A DNA stretch of 64,000 nucleotides from assembly GCA_000499405.2 (NCBI GenBank), contig HG738138.1, positions 24,023,097 to 24,087,096 on the forward strand, in the 5' to 3' direction. Position 1 is the stretch's first letter. Each line of letters starts with the position of its first letter. This document shows, piece by piece, positions 28,401 through 41,500 of this stretch. Source of the DNA: Onchocerca volvulus. Its lineage: Eukaryota; Nematoda; Chromadorea; Rhabditida; Onchocercidae. The notes under the pieces were generated by a model that saw only the letters and a list, made by a program, of their open reading frames with translations, was not told the origin of the DNA and did no database searches. The position numbers and the translations under genes were made by a program.

Positions 28401-31400
28401 ACTTTTTTTCAAATTTGAATATTTTCAAATTTGAATAATTAAAATTTCATATTGTAAAAAAATATCAAAATGCCTTGTATAAATTATAATATGTATTTGA
28501 AATTTTTTCCTTAATCTTTTCAATAATAAAATCTAACTATTAATAGTTTAGACTTCACAATCCTTAATTATATTCATGAATTAATTCCAAAAATGATTAA
28601 ATTCATTTTAGTATTATGATATTTTTTTTTTATCTCGTGATATAATTCAATTTTATGTTCCATATAGGAATATTAAAAAGGGGAAAAAAAACCATTTTAC
28701 CATTTTGCTTATTTATAAAAAAGAAAAAAAAAAAAAAGCTATTCAGCTCGTAAATTTCTAATTTTAGAGTTTCATTACACTTAAAAAGACTTTTTAATCA
28801 TTTAAGGATAGATGATCAATAAAACAATTACTTCAATTTCAATTTCATGATGGTAATAAAAAGCTTGCTGTACAATTAAAGCTATGATGTAATTTAATTT
28901 TCATTAAAAATTTGCAATAAAAATATCATCCTATTCCGCTTTTTTTATTTCACACTGTGGGGAGGCAATAAAATTCCGAAATTCATTCCAAGATAATTAA
29001 GTTCATTCCAATAATCAAACAATGAAATACCTTGAGCTTCATACAATTTCCTTGTGATGCGACAAGCATATAAACCGGATATTCATCATCACTATCATCA
29101 ACATATTCTAAATTCTGCTGAGAATAATCATCATCAAATTTGTCGTTATCAATAGATAGTGATAATGATGAATTCTTTGAATATTTCACTAAGCATGGAA
29201 GAAATAGCTCGGGTGATGTCCTTACAACCTGTAAAATTTTAATCTTTAAATTTGTTAAAATCTTGCATTGTGATGAAAAACCATCACCATCAATGATATG
29301 ACTGGTTAGTTCGATTTGCACTTTAACTCAACGTCTGGTTCATCCCACAACGTCAATTCTGCTTATCAAAAATGGCGTACGTGAAGCACACATTCAATCT
29401 TTACGCTTCATTCAAGCAAGCAAGACGTCATACTCATTGAAAGTTTGAGAATAGGTTGAAGTCGTTTCGTCCCACAATTCCGCTAATCATTCGCTTTACC
29501 GAATATAACAGCTTCATTACGTTTTCCAGTTATTCTGAGGGAAACTTCAAAGGAAACCAACTGCTTGATAAATCGATTAGTTTTTCTCCTTTATATCAAA
29601 GTCAGACGATCGATTAATTTGCATGTTAGAATCGCTTCGGATTATAAAAATTTCTATAAAAATGTTATTCGTTCAAAGCAACTTTTAATTAGCCATTATT
29701 TGAAATTTTGTGGTACTCATCGAATTTCTAATTTAATATGAAACAAAATTTTGAAATTATCAAACCTTAAAAGTTAAAAAATTCGGAAGATTGAATAGTG
29801 ACATGATGATACATGTGGCTATACTGAGCAAAACAGTAAAACGTATTGTAACTGTAGTTGACGGATGCAACGTGGAACGACGAATTGTTAAGACACGAAT
29901 TTGAGCCAGCAATACCTTCAAGAACGAGGGGAAATTTAAATTATAGCAATTTGTGAATAAATATTGATTAAATATAGCTCAAAGATCAGAATTTAATTAC
30001 TTGAAAAAGAAAAAAAAAACATCCGCCTATGATAAAAAAATTTTTGCTAAAACTAAAAGCCTTAAATAATAAGAAGAAAAAAATATATATTTATATTCGA
30101 TTGAGTATATAAATTAAAATTAATATTTGAATGATTTCCAACATTTTTATTTTTATTACATATTTCAATTCATATTTCTAATTATAAAGCTTTTTCATTT
30201 ACAAGCGATTAACTAACAAATGATACTTTTTTTTTCCTCGCTAATTTTCGCTTCATTTTATTAATTGATTCTGCTTCAATTTTCTTTAGAAATATCATCT
30301 TAATTTTTTCATTTGTAATTAATTTATTCAAAATTTAGTATTTTATTGTGTGCAATTAATTGCTATAAAAAAAAAAAATTAGATAATTCAATTAATAAAA
30401 GATTTGTTTTTCAAGTTTGATAAAAATCTTATAAATCGAAACTTATATTCTTTATTCTACCAATTATATAAATTAAAATATAATTCTAATCATTTCAAAA
30501 ATTATCAATTTCGTCTAGTTAACAATTAATGTGATAACAAAAATCACAATAATTATTAGTTCATTGTGATAACAAAGAATTTATCAGTTATTGTTTTGGA
30601 AAATGAAAAAATAATGATAACTAACAGTAAGCCATATACTTGTTGAATGTAAAATAACCGATGCATGGGCATGAATTAATGTAAAAATAGTCCATGGATA
30701 ACTATAATCAGTATGTAAACAACGATTTGCAGCATTGATTAAAAAATGCGTAACAAAGATAAGATATGATGCCATCACTAAGATATCACAAATTGCCACC
30801 GAACAGAGTAATACATTTACCGGTGAAATCATCGATGGACGAGTTAGTACCGCAACTGTCATAACATTTAATATTGTACCTAAAAAAATTTGCCTTTTCA
30901 TTTTTTTTTTCTATTTTTAGAAAATTTTTCCTATAAAATGGAATATTTTTGGGGCTAACTTTTTAGCGAATAAAATTAATGCAAATTACATGAAATTAAA
31001 TAAAAAAGATGCAAAAATAATTTGGAGATACTAAACGAATAATACGCTTGAATGAATTAGAAAAATAAATTATTGCTTAAAATAGTTTTTTTTTTTCTTT
31101 TTTTTTTTTCAATAAAAATTATAAAGTTGTAATTATTTTGGCAACAAATTTATCTTTTCATCGTTAGTTAATAGTTTTATCAATGAAAAGGTATGTTATC
31201 AGTGATAATTAAATTTATTAATTAAAAAAATTGAAAATAACTCTTCAAAATTTTGTTCAATCAATTAATTACTCTTTTTAAATTATAACAAATGATATGG
31301 ATATGATAAATTCTATCCAATAATCTATATTCATCTATCATTCCATCTTTCTCTATAGTCCCATCTGATTTTATTCGGTTCAAATTCAGTTAATTGATCG

Positions 31401-31858
31401 TAATTTTATTCAAAACAAATGAATAAATATTTAAATTGAGTGACATTCAAAAATTAATTTATTCATTTTTTAGACAAAAATAGAATATAAATACTAATGA
31501 ATTTTTAGTTTTTAACAACTACTATGATTACTTAATTTCTGATAGAAAATGTTTAGTTTACAGTAATTTCAATTTAAATTTCAACTAAGATTTGATCATG
31601 ATTACTTTTTTAAAAGTTTGAATAAATGTTTATTATTTTTTTTTTTTTGTCAAATATCAAAAATCATCTTTTATTCAATTTTTTTTGAATCAAATTTTAA
31701 TTAATAAAAAAAATTAACTAACCGGCAAAACAAAGTATAACAGCAATATAGGGATGTATTAAACCATATGTTACATGAAAATTAGATAAGGTAGCAAATA
31801 ACCAGGTAGCATTTTGAAATGGTACCGAACCTATTTCGCATGCTCCACCACCATTCAT
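25407..31858 (-). CDS. DMSR-class (myosuppressin-receptor-like) neuropeptide GPCR; 3' end unresolved
   Basis: A seven-helix receptor of the invertebrate FMRFamide/myosuppressin type. Exons in coding order: 31723-31858, 30626-30879, 29766-29915, 29031-29228, 28187-28309, 26674-26814, 26216-26364, 25890-25977, 25407-25565; all phases agree, at least 466 aa. Family marks: HVTYGLIHPYIAV before and in TM1, TILNVMTVAVLTR, SPVNVLLCSVAICDILVM (TM2), STSIWLTVLLAQIR (TM3, with no DRY), FKVVPCFLLT (TM5), TELPQGVMNVLTGIF (TM6), LGDFMDLLSLINSAVNFLIY (TM7) and NKRFR. Extracellular loop 2 (about residues 181-246) is unusually acidic and Ser-rich. The C-terminal tail after TM7 exceeds 100 residues and is Arg/Ser/Gln-rich. 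The final exon ends in CAG followed by GTAAGT, so one or more exons remain to the left. The exon 3 acceptor is a weak TTGAAG. Confidence 0.88.
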
Positions 31859-34794
31859 CGCTCATCGATAATAATCTTCTTTTTTTTTTTTTTGAAATGA
31901 TATTTCACATCGATATAATATATATTACGTAGTAGTATCTATCTAAATTTGAGAAATTCTTGTCAAATTTTAAATAGAAATTTAAAAAAAAAAAGAGAAA
32001 AAAAGCAACCAAACTGAAATCAATCTTTATAATATTATATAATTTTATAACATAATTTGCTACCCGTTATTATTTTTCTTAAGCTTTAATATCTATTTTT
32101 AAATAAATAAATCAATCAATCAATAAATCAACTGATCTAAACGAAATCGATGAAATTCGGTTCAGAATTTCAATCAACAATACATTTAATCTAATCTAAT
32201 TCATTTAAAATAATATTTGAATTCGAGAATTTAACCCTATCTTTGGTAATGCATACTATTGTTGTTGGCAAATTTTACTTCTTTTATTTTTCTCATAAAA
32301 GCAAAGAAAAAAAAAAAAACTTAATTGCTTCATTTTGTATATTTTAAGATATATTTTTGCAGGAATATTTTTCAAAAATTACAGAAATGATTCCTATTAA
32401 TAAAGAAGACAAGATTTCTAACAGAGATATTTTGGCTCTTTTTTTTTTGGCCAATTTTTAGACATTTATTTGATATTTAATAGGACTAATATCAAATTCC
32501 AGAAAAATTATGCTGCAAATGACAAGTATTCTAACAAAAAGTTCATGAATAAAAAAAAAAAAAAAATTGCAAATTAATAGATATTTTTTGAACTTTCTTC
32601 TTCAATTATAAATGCATCGAACATTTGGATGCCAATAAAATATATGTTGCAGATCAATGATAAGATGATATCAGTATAAAAAAAAAAAGAATATCAAATC
32701 CAAAACTTAGATTAAATTACTTATAAGGCTTAGGCTTAATCAGGTACAATTTGAATATATTGAAAATTTCAAAACTAATTCTTCGTTGCAATCTCTTAGT
32801 TTTGAAAAAAAAAATAAAAATAAAATAAATTAAATTAAAATGAAGTGGAGGCGGAAGAAGGATGGTATTACAAATCTTATTTTGGAATTCAGATACAAAG
32901 CTCTGATAGTAGTTTTAGTTAATGCAAACTTGAGCCAATTAGATTAAATGGATGAAATTGAATAAAATTAAATCAACGAAAAATGTTCCAGCTTTTTCAA
33001 GTTTCTCTTCAAAATAATCCGATCAAGTTTGTTGAGATGAAGTTATTTTTTTCATTTCTCAGACATCCAGCAACATGCATTAGCTATATTAATAATGATA
33101 ATAAATTTGATAAATTAAATCGATAAATGTAATCAAAAAAAAAAGTGAAAAAATAAATACAAAATTTTTATAGTAAAAAAGGAATGAAACAAAAAAAAAA
33201 AAAAAAAAAAATGAAAATTCTGAATTGTCAGAAGAAAAACAATGGATATAATTCATTCGTAAATGTTTAATTCATGAAAAACATGATGTTTGCCATGAAT
33301 ATCGTTTTTATAACGAAATTTTCCATCAATTCATCAAATTATTTGTGATGATGCAAAGATAGAATTAATTCAATTTCATCCAATTAGTCATTTCCCAATA
33401 AAATGAATTTTTGATATTAAAAAAAAAAAAAAAAAAAACTTTGTTGATATCATGTAAGTCAGATGATTTGCATCATTCATCCATCCCTCACCCCATTGCA
33501 ATTCATCGAATTATAAAAACTAGTAAACAAGTAACGTGAAATTATTTCTGGAAAAAATGGAAAAACATTATCAAGAAACTTGTTTTTTAAAAGATCAAAA
33601 ATTGGAGCTTCTTTTTTTGGAAAATAATTTCACATCATTGATTACAAAGAGTTTATTAGATTGCATAATTGATCATTCTTTTTGTTTTTTTCCCGAAATA
33701 TCAATTCTGAAATTCAAATTTCAAAATATTCATTCTTAAAAATTCCAACTTTCTTGATATCTCAAAATTTCATCAAAGACTAATAGCTTATTCTCATGCA
33801 ATGGAAAAAAAAAAAAAGGTGATATTTTAATAAGCCTAAAATTCAGCATTATTTCTAGTTACTTTATCTAATCACTATGGATGATAAGTTGTAATTTTTA
33901 ATTTCCAAATATCACAAATTGATATTAATCAATGCGAAATGATTAGGAATTAGGAATAGGCAAAGAAAATAAAAAAATAAGGTATAATATTGGATTGGAG
34001 AAGAACGAAAATATCTAAGATTGATAAATGTATATTTTTTCGTTTTTCTCCATCAACACAATTCGTTTCTCAATTCACAATTCAATCATTCAATTTCACT
34101 CAAAAGAATTTCACATCACTGTTAAAATAATGTTTCAAATGAGAGAAAAAAAAAAAAAAAAAGGAAAAAAAGGGGAAAAAAAGAGAAATTGAAACTATCT
34201 AATTTTTTTCAGTTTTTTTCAGTTTTTTTTTTTTTTAAATAAATGAAATATGCAAAAAATTATTTAGATTCTATAATAATAGACGATTATATATATTACT
34301 TTCGATCATTAAAACTCTTCAACTTGCTTTCATCCTGTCATTCTTCCTTCTTTCATTATTTTTCACCACTAAAATATCCAATTTCAATTCTTCGTTAAAC
34401 TTTCTTAGTTTCCAACTCCCAAATAAACCCAAATGAATCGCCGCCCTTCCATATCTATAAAAACAAGATATTCAAGCTATGAATTGTACTTTCCCTATTC
34501 ATCCATAAATTGTGTTTTGCAACATGATTGCAGCAATAAACGACGTAATAATAAAGCTTTTATCATACAACAAATTCATCTGTCTACACACACAAGTAAC
34601 CAATCAATCTTCAAATTATTCCAAACTAAAAAAGCGAAGTGAAAGGAATGAAAAAAAAATTTTTTTGTCAACAAAGAAAGGATAATGGAAATTTTTTGAA
34701 AACGATAAGTTTTGAAATGAAAATAATACGAAGTGCAAAATCATTTAAACCAAACGAAGAAAATGAACAAAAGCACGAAATTTTCGAAGGAATA

Positions 34795-34798
<4 letters not shown>

Positions 34799-34881
<83 letters not shown>
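34799..34881. repeat. Compound microsatellite (CT)n followed by about 40 T
   Basis: About 20 CT dinucleotides (34799-34838), a short TTTC interruption and a run of about 40 T (34842-34881). It lies in the gene-poor stretch and produces a spurious Ser-Leu/Phe open frame. Confidence 0.95.
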
Positions 34882-34882
<1 letters not shown>

Positions 34883-35561
34883 AAATTTCATTTGAGCAAG
34901 AAATAAAAATAATTATTCTCTTATATGTAATCGATTATGCATAATAGAATCAAATTATTTATAAATTATACAAAATCAGTTATTTTTTTCAAATTAAAAT
35001 TTAATTTATTATCATTCCCTTTAATACAATAATTATCACAATTATCATTCCCTTTAATATACTAATTTCCTAATTATTGATTTAATTACTATTAAATTAT
35101 TTAAAATAATCATGGCTATAAATGATATTATTAGAAGAAATTGATTATAAATTCTTAGTTTTACGTCAGCAATTGCTTCATTTATAATTACTTGACGATT
35201 GAGTGTCATTTGATGAAAAATGAAATGCTTGAAGGAATGTCGATGATTTCTAAATCCAGCAAACATCTCATCAAATTTCAAAGATAAGATTTTTCAAAGT
35301 TTGAAAATCATTTTCCAATTACATAAATCAATATAATTTATATTTCCTAATATTTAAAGAAATAGTTTTCGGAATTATTTTTGGCGGTAATCATTGAAAT
35401 TAAAAAAAAAAAAAAAGGCCATTTTTTGGATGATTCAATAGTTTTTTTAATTGAACAAATCATTCCGGAATATATTTTATTGATTCATTTTTCACATGAT
35501 AATATAATCTGTAGATAGAAAATTGAAATCAGTTTGGAATATATTCGATAAGAAAGATAAA

Positions 35562-35581
35562 TGATAAGATTAATCTTATCA
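35562..35581. promoter_or_regulatory. 20-bp perfect palindrome of paired GATA sites
   Basis: TGATAAGATTAATCTTATCA equals its own reverse complement. It carries two full TGATAAG sites in inverted orientation around ATTAAT, with further GATAAG and AGATAA sites just upstream (35547-35560). TGATAAG is the extended site known for nematode intestinal GATA factors such as ELT-2. It lies 3.7 kb upstream of the receptor start. Confidence 0.55.
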
Positions 35582-38530
35582 GAATTATATTAGACTAGAT
35601 ATCAGAACAGAAGCGCAAAAAAATATTCTGGCTTAATTTAACTCAACCACAAAAATGTAATTATTTTAATTTTAATATTAATCTTTAGAAATATTACTAA
35701 TTTACTTAATTCTAGTTTAAATATCACTCACTTCTTTTCAAGTTTCAAATGAAATAGGAGAAGTTTGTATTGCTTGTTCTTCAGAAATCCTAACAATTGG
35801 GCCATATGTAACGGATAAGCCTAAACAAATTTAAAGCCAAGACTAGTAATCTTCCTGTTATTTATCCAATCTATGTATGTCTATGTTCAATTGAACGGAT
35901 GTAAGGCCAAAAAAAAAAAAAAAAAGTCTTCATTTTATTGTTCTCACGATTGAAATTTCCGATTTTAGGCCTGAACGGAAAAAATTTCAAATTGTGCGTT
36001 CGCTAGCCGAGTAAAATGTTCCAATTGGCAAACAAATATTATTCTTTCATCCTGTTAAAAAATAAAATGAAACCATCCATACGTTTATTTCGAAAATAAA
36101 TGAAAAAAAGAAGGAACTAAATGAAAAATGAAAAAAAAAATGATATTTTTTTTATAAATCTGGAATTTTACTGTAGAATCTGAAATAGTTGATGAAATAC
36201 AAATAAACGGAAATTTCAATTTTTATCAACAATTTCATCTCTTAACAGTAGCTTATTTTCGATGATAAATGAAGCAAACGAAAGAAGAAATGAATAATTG
36301 TAAATTCAAAAATAAATCAGATTTCTTAATTAAAAAACAAAAAGATTAATTAAAAAAAAAGAAAAAAGAAAAGGAAAAGAAATGAAAAATGTTTAAAATG
36401 TTGCAATTTCCATCATTTTTGCTGCTTATTCATTAAATGATTTCTTTTTTTTTCTTCTTCTTTTTTGCTAGATAATAAAAAGTAGAAAGAAAATTGAATA
36501 AGAATTTGAAATCATTCGATACTAATGGAAATTGATTAGCAAAATCAATCGATTTCGATATTTCAGATATTTTTGGTCATTTCAAATTTCATCCCCAATT
36601 TTAAGTACTTAAAAAAAACTTGTCCTCTTAATTTGTGGCATCTATCAAGAGTTTGACAAGTGTTTAATGGTTTTATTCCTTTTTAAACAAGTGTTTGATG
36701 GTTCTATTCTTTTTTTTTTTTTAACTAATTAATGAAGCATATGTATTATGATTGGAATTATCAAAATTTAATTTGTTTCATTATTTGGATATTAAAATTT
36801 AATTTTTTTTCATTACTTATGATAAAAACATCAATTTATGCTTATTTGAATTTCAAGTTTTTTAAGTGAAAGATAGGCGACAAATTATCAGTAAGCATTT
36901 GTCACCTTCTTCATTGTCATTAACTTTTTTTTTTTTTTTTTGTTTGCTTGCTTTAAAATAAACAAAACTATAAATGATTATTAATAATTTGCGCAAATCT
37001 AAAGTATCCTATAATTTCATTTCACTTTTTTTCTTTTTTTTTTTTCAATAATTTAAGAAAATAATGAAAAAAAAAAGTTATTACCTTTTTAATTTATTAT
37101 AAAAATGAAAAATTCATCGAAGAGCTATTGTTTTATTTCATCCCACTTATTTCAACAACAAAAACAAAAAAAAAAAAAAAATATTTAAATCGATGAATAA
37201 GAAATGGAGGGAAAAATGAAGGTAGACTATCAACAAAAAAAAAAAAAAAAATTCAATAAAATTCAATAAAAAATTTTTCTTCAATTTCACTAATTTTAAT
37301 TTTTTATTTTATTTCCTTTTTTTCATCGAAAAAAAAAAAGCCATTTATTTATGAATAGATTTATTTTGCTTGAAAGATATTATAATAGAATAAAATATAT
37401 AGTTTTTTTCCCTCCTCCTTCTTCTTCTTCTTTTTTTTCTTTGAAACTAAAAATTAAATTTATTTAATTGTTACTGAAAAAAAGAAAGAAAAGAAAAAGA
37501 AAAGGATGCATTATAAAGTTATTTGTTTATTTAATTATTATTAAAAGAATGATGCAGGAAAAAAAAAAGGAAAATGCACTTTTTGCAACATTTATATTAC
37601 TTTGGAAAATTAAAAAATTTTCAAAAATCAATAAATTGAAATTTTATTTTTTCTTATTATTTCGATCTTTTTCTTTTTCTCTACTAATAATTCGATGCGA
37701 CAATTTCATTGTATTTTAAAATAACTTGTAAATTAATAATAATAATCGCATATAATATTTAAAAAAAAAAAAAAAAACTAGCTTTTTTGAAGTTTTATTT
37801 AAAAAAAAAATTTTTGGCTTGAAAAATGGCAGTAAAATAGCTTTGATAATAAGATATTATCACGAAAGAATTTAAAATTATTCTTATTTCTAAATTGTGT
37901 CATGCCACGTTAGTTAGATATAAATATTGACAATAATTATTTTTATGCATATAAATATTCTTATCGTACGAATTTTGAATTTCCAAAAAATAGAAAACTA
38001 ATTCGAAAAATATTATTAAATCCTTCAAATTTTTTTTTTCATTGTTCACAAAACATAATTAAAAATATTTCATTTTAAATATTTTTTTTTTCTTTAATTC
38101 TAATTTTGATGCATTAAATAGAAGTAAAATATAAAGCAAAAAATTTTCATTTATTTTTTGAATTATAAAATTTCAAAGAAAAAAAAAAGAAAATGAAAAG
38201 TTATATCAATCAAATATTCTCATCAAAAATTGAAAGTTTGAAAAAAAAAAAAACAAAAATTTTTGCTAAATATAGAAAAATTTTCAAGCGAAAAAAAAAA
38301 CGAAAAATTCATATTTTTTTTTGCAAAATAATTTTTTCTATTTCTTAAAAATATTAAAATATCTTAAATATATATTCTAACAATTTATTTGTGTGTATGA
38401 ATTTTTGAACTGATAAGGACTTGATATTTTTTATTAAAAATATCTTAAAAATATTAATATTCTAACAATTTTATTTGTGCGCAAATAGTTGCAATGCGTT
38501 TCATCATATTTCAACTTTTCTCAGTTTATA

Positions 38531-38595
38531 CTTATCTAGTCCTTATCAGTTCTTATTGTTCTTATCTAATTCTTATCAATTCATTAATTCTTATC
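38531..38595. promoter_or_regulatory. Cluster of five CTTATC (GATA) sites
   Basis: CTTATC occurs at 38531, 38542, 38561, 38572 and 38590, set in a degenerate tandem array of CTTATCAGTT-like units, with an opposite TGATAAG near 38410. The spacing suggests expansion of a short unit, which may be functional or merely repetitive. Confidence 0.4.
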
Positions 38596-41500
38596 AGTTC
38601 ACAAATTTACATACAAATAGAGAGAAATATGGGTAAGTTATGTAAGTGTTAAATGCTATTGTTTTGAAGTTTTTCTTGACTTAAGTCAAGAAATCGATAT
38701 TTAAATCTCTTATTTTCTTGATATTTTTGCATGTCAGAGAAAGAATTAAATTTCAGTCGAAGACAAAATGATGTAGGAAGTTGATTAAATTTAATAAAAT
38801 TGGCCATAGTTGCTTAAAATTCAAGACATATTCAATAACAAAAAAAAAAGAAAAAAAATAGAAACCAACACAAAAATCAGAACTAAATAATAAAGTTACC
38901 TTCAAAAATATATAAAATCAAAGAACTAATTTTAAATTAAAAATAAATTTCATCAAATTTGATATTAAAAAATAGCATTAAATCAGATATTATGAAAAAT
39001 TGATTATTTAAGACAATAAAATTACTAAGAAAAAAAAAGAAAAGAAGGAAAGAAAAACGGAAAGTTGTAAAGCAACTTGTAAAGTTCAATGATGTCAACA
39101 AGTCTCGACATATTCGTTATGAAAAATTTTTTGATGAATTTGTCTGCTCAGATCATTTTTTGCGTGATCATTTGAATAGATGGTAATTCACTGAATATTT
39201 CAAAATAATCGAGAAAAACCAAAATTAATAAAAATTTTGAATTGAAATGAATATTTTTCAAAAACAAAAAGAAAAATAGTAAAAATAAAAAATAAGAAAA
39301 ATTGAAAGAAATGTGGTATTGATTATTAAGGAAAATGTCATCTTTCATTCATTTATGCATAGTCAATCTTTTGAAAAGGCATATATCAAAGTTTTTATGC
39401 TAAATTATATAAGCATAAATTTATGGAAATGAACAATAACTGTAAGTTTCTTCTTTTTGTTTCCTTCTTTTTTTTTCTATTTTTCAATTTTCCTAATAAA
39501 TTATCAAAATTGAAAAATTCGAAAAATTCCATCAAAAGATTGTAGAAATCTAATTATTTAATTCTTATTGTTTTAATAAAATTAGCCTAAATATTTCACT
39601 TCAAACATTTCTATTTGCAATACCTAAAATGAATACTTTTTTGAGTATATGATATTTCAAATGATTCAAATTTTTAAATTCAAGCTAATTTTATAAAAAT
39701 AAGATTAAAGATTAATATGTATATAGATAAAATAAGCATGCCATTATATAGCATTACAAATAATAATTCGAATAATATAGCCAACAATTTATTTATCGTT
39801 TATCACTTCGAGAAAATTTGGCCACTTCAAAAAGTTTCAGCCTAATCAGAATAAAAATTTATTTCAATCCTTTCTTTCGAAATTGCAAGAAAAAAAAAAA
39901 AAAGAGAAGGAAAATTATTTAGCACTTCAATTCTCAACTCTTCTTCCTCTTCTTCGATCTTTGCTTATTGACGATAAAAATGTTCGAAATTTTTCAAGAT
40001 AACCATTTAAAAAAAAGTAAAAAAAATTTCTTCCATTCACTTTCTTAAACTTATCGTTGAAAAATAATGAATCGAATATAATTTCAATTTCGGATCAATA
40101 GAATGAGGAAAGTTTGATCGGATCATAGAAAACGATTTACTCCATCGAATATGATTTTTCAGATTTCAGATAGAATAGAACGAAGAAAGTTTTGATTTGA
40201 TCGTAGGAAAAAATGATTTATTTTAAACTATCGGCTGTTTGTTAACACTTTTCATTTGCTATATATTATTCAAACAAATATTTTTTTTTTTTTTTTTTTT
40301 TTTTCTAAACTGAGATCAAAAATGAAGCAATTAAGTTGGAAATGACGTATTTTGTTTGCATAGAGGAGCTATGAATGTTGCAATTTTGTGAATTAAAAAT
40401 ATGCAGAAAGTATCGCAATTGCGGATTATTTCACTCTAAATAATTGAAAAATTAAATTAAAAAAATATGTGGTGAATTGGAAATTTCTATTAATCAAAAA
40501 AGAAGTAAAATATTTCAATGAATTTGATATTTGTATGCTTCGAATTACATTTTGTATCTTCAAAACCTTTTCTTTTCAATCTTTGCAAACTACTAGCTTC
40601 TGCGATATTTTATTTCTTGCAAAATACGCAAATACCATAAAATGTTTACCATAAAACAAATACCGTAATTGACGACTTTTACAAGTTATACGGTATTTCA
40701 AATACATAAATATTGGAATTCAATTAATAATATATTATCAAATATTAGCTTGATTATTCTCTGCCTAGACAAGTTGAACAAAAGATAAAGTTTATATTTC
40801 CTACTTTCGTCTTTAATAAAAAAAAAACTTTTTCTAAAAAAAAAGAAGGAATGATTTATTATTATTCCATTCGAATAGAGAGATTCAACTTTCAAAAGAA
40901 ACTGTAACCAAAGCACCAAGCTTTGATAGATAGGTTGACAATCTTAAAAAAAAAATAAGACAACAGAAGATGTTTTTGGATAAAATGGAGTTAAAATTTT
41001 GCTTTCAATAAATAATTACTTTTCAGTTTGTGACAGATAAAATGAAACTTGATATGGTTATATTTACAGAGACTAAAATTGGATAATATATGATGGAAAG
41101 TTTAATTAGCAATTTTATTATATCATCAGGCGCTGAGAAAATGACCGAAAAAAAACGATCAATTCACATTTGTATCTTTTTTTATGATAGAAATTTTAAA
41201 ATAGAAAAGAATATCAATTTTTCAAAAAAAAGAAATTTTGCTATTCATTCAATCTTCTTTTATGATGATAATTGCTATTATTTTAGAGATAAAATCAAAT
41301 TCCAATAAAAGATGACTTGCAAGTAACTTGAGATTAGATATTTTACAAAAATTTCATTCTATTTTTCAACTTTTGATAAGATATTGAAAAATTCAAGAGC
41401 CTAAAAAGCTGAAAAAAAAAGTACATAAAAAAAGCCAAGCATTAGAATTTATTTTTTGTATACGATCAAAAAATTTTTTTATTGACTTATTGTCTCAATT

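Noticed and set aside
34639..34944. 101-aa open frame with Ser-Leu and Phe runs
   Set aside because: It is the translation of the CT/T microsatellite and has no other coding character.
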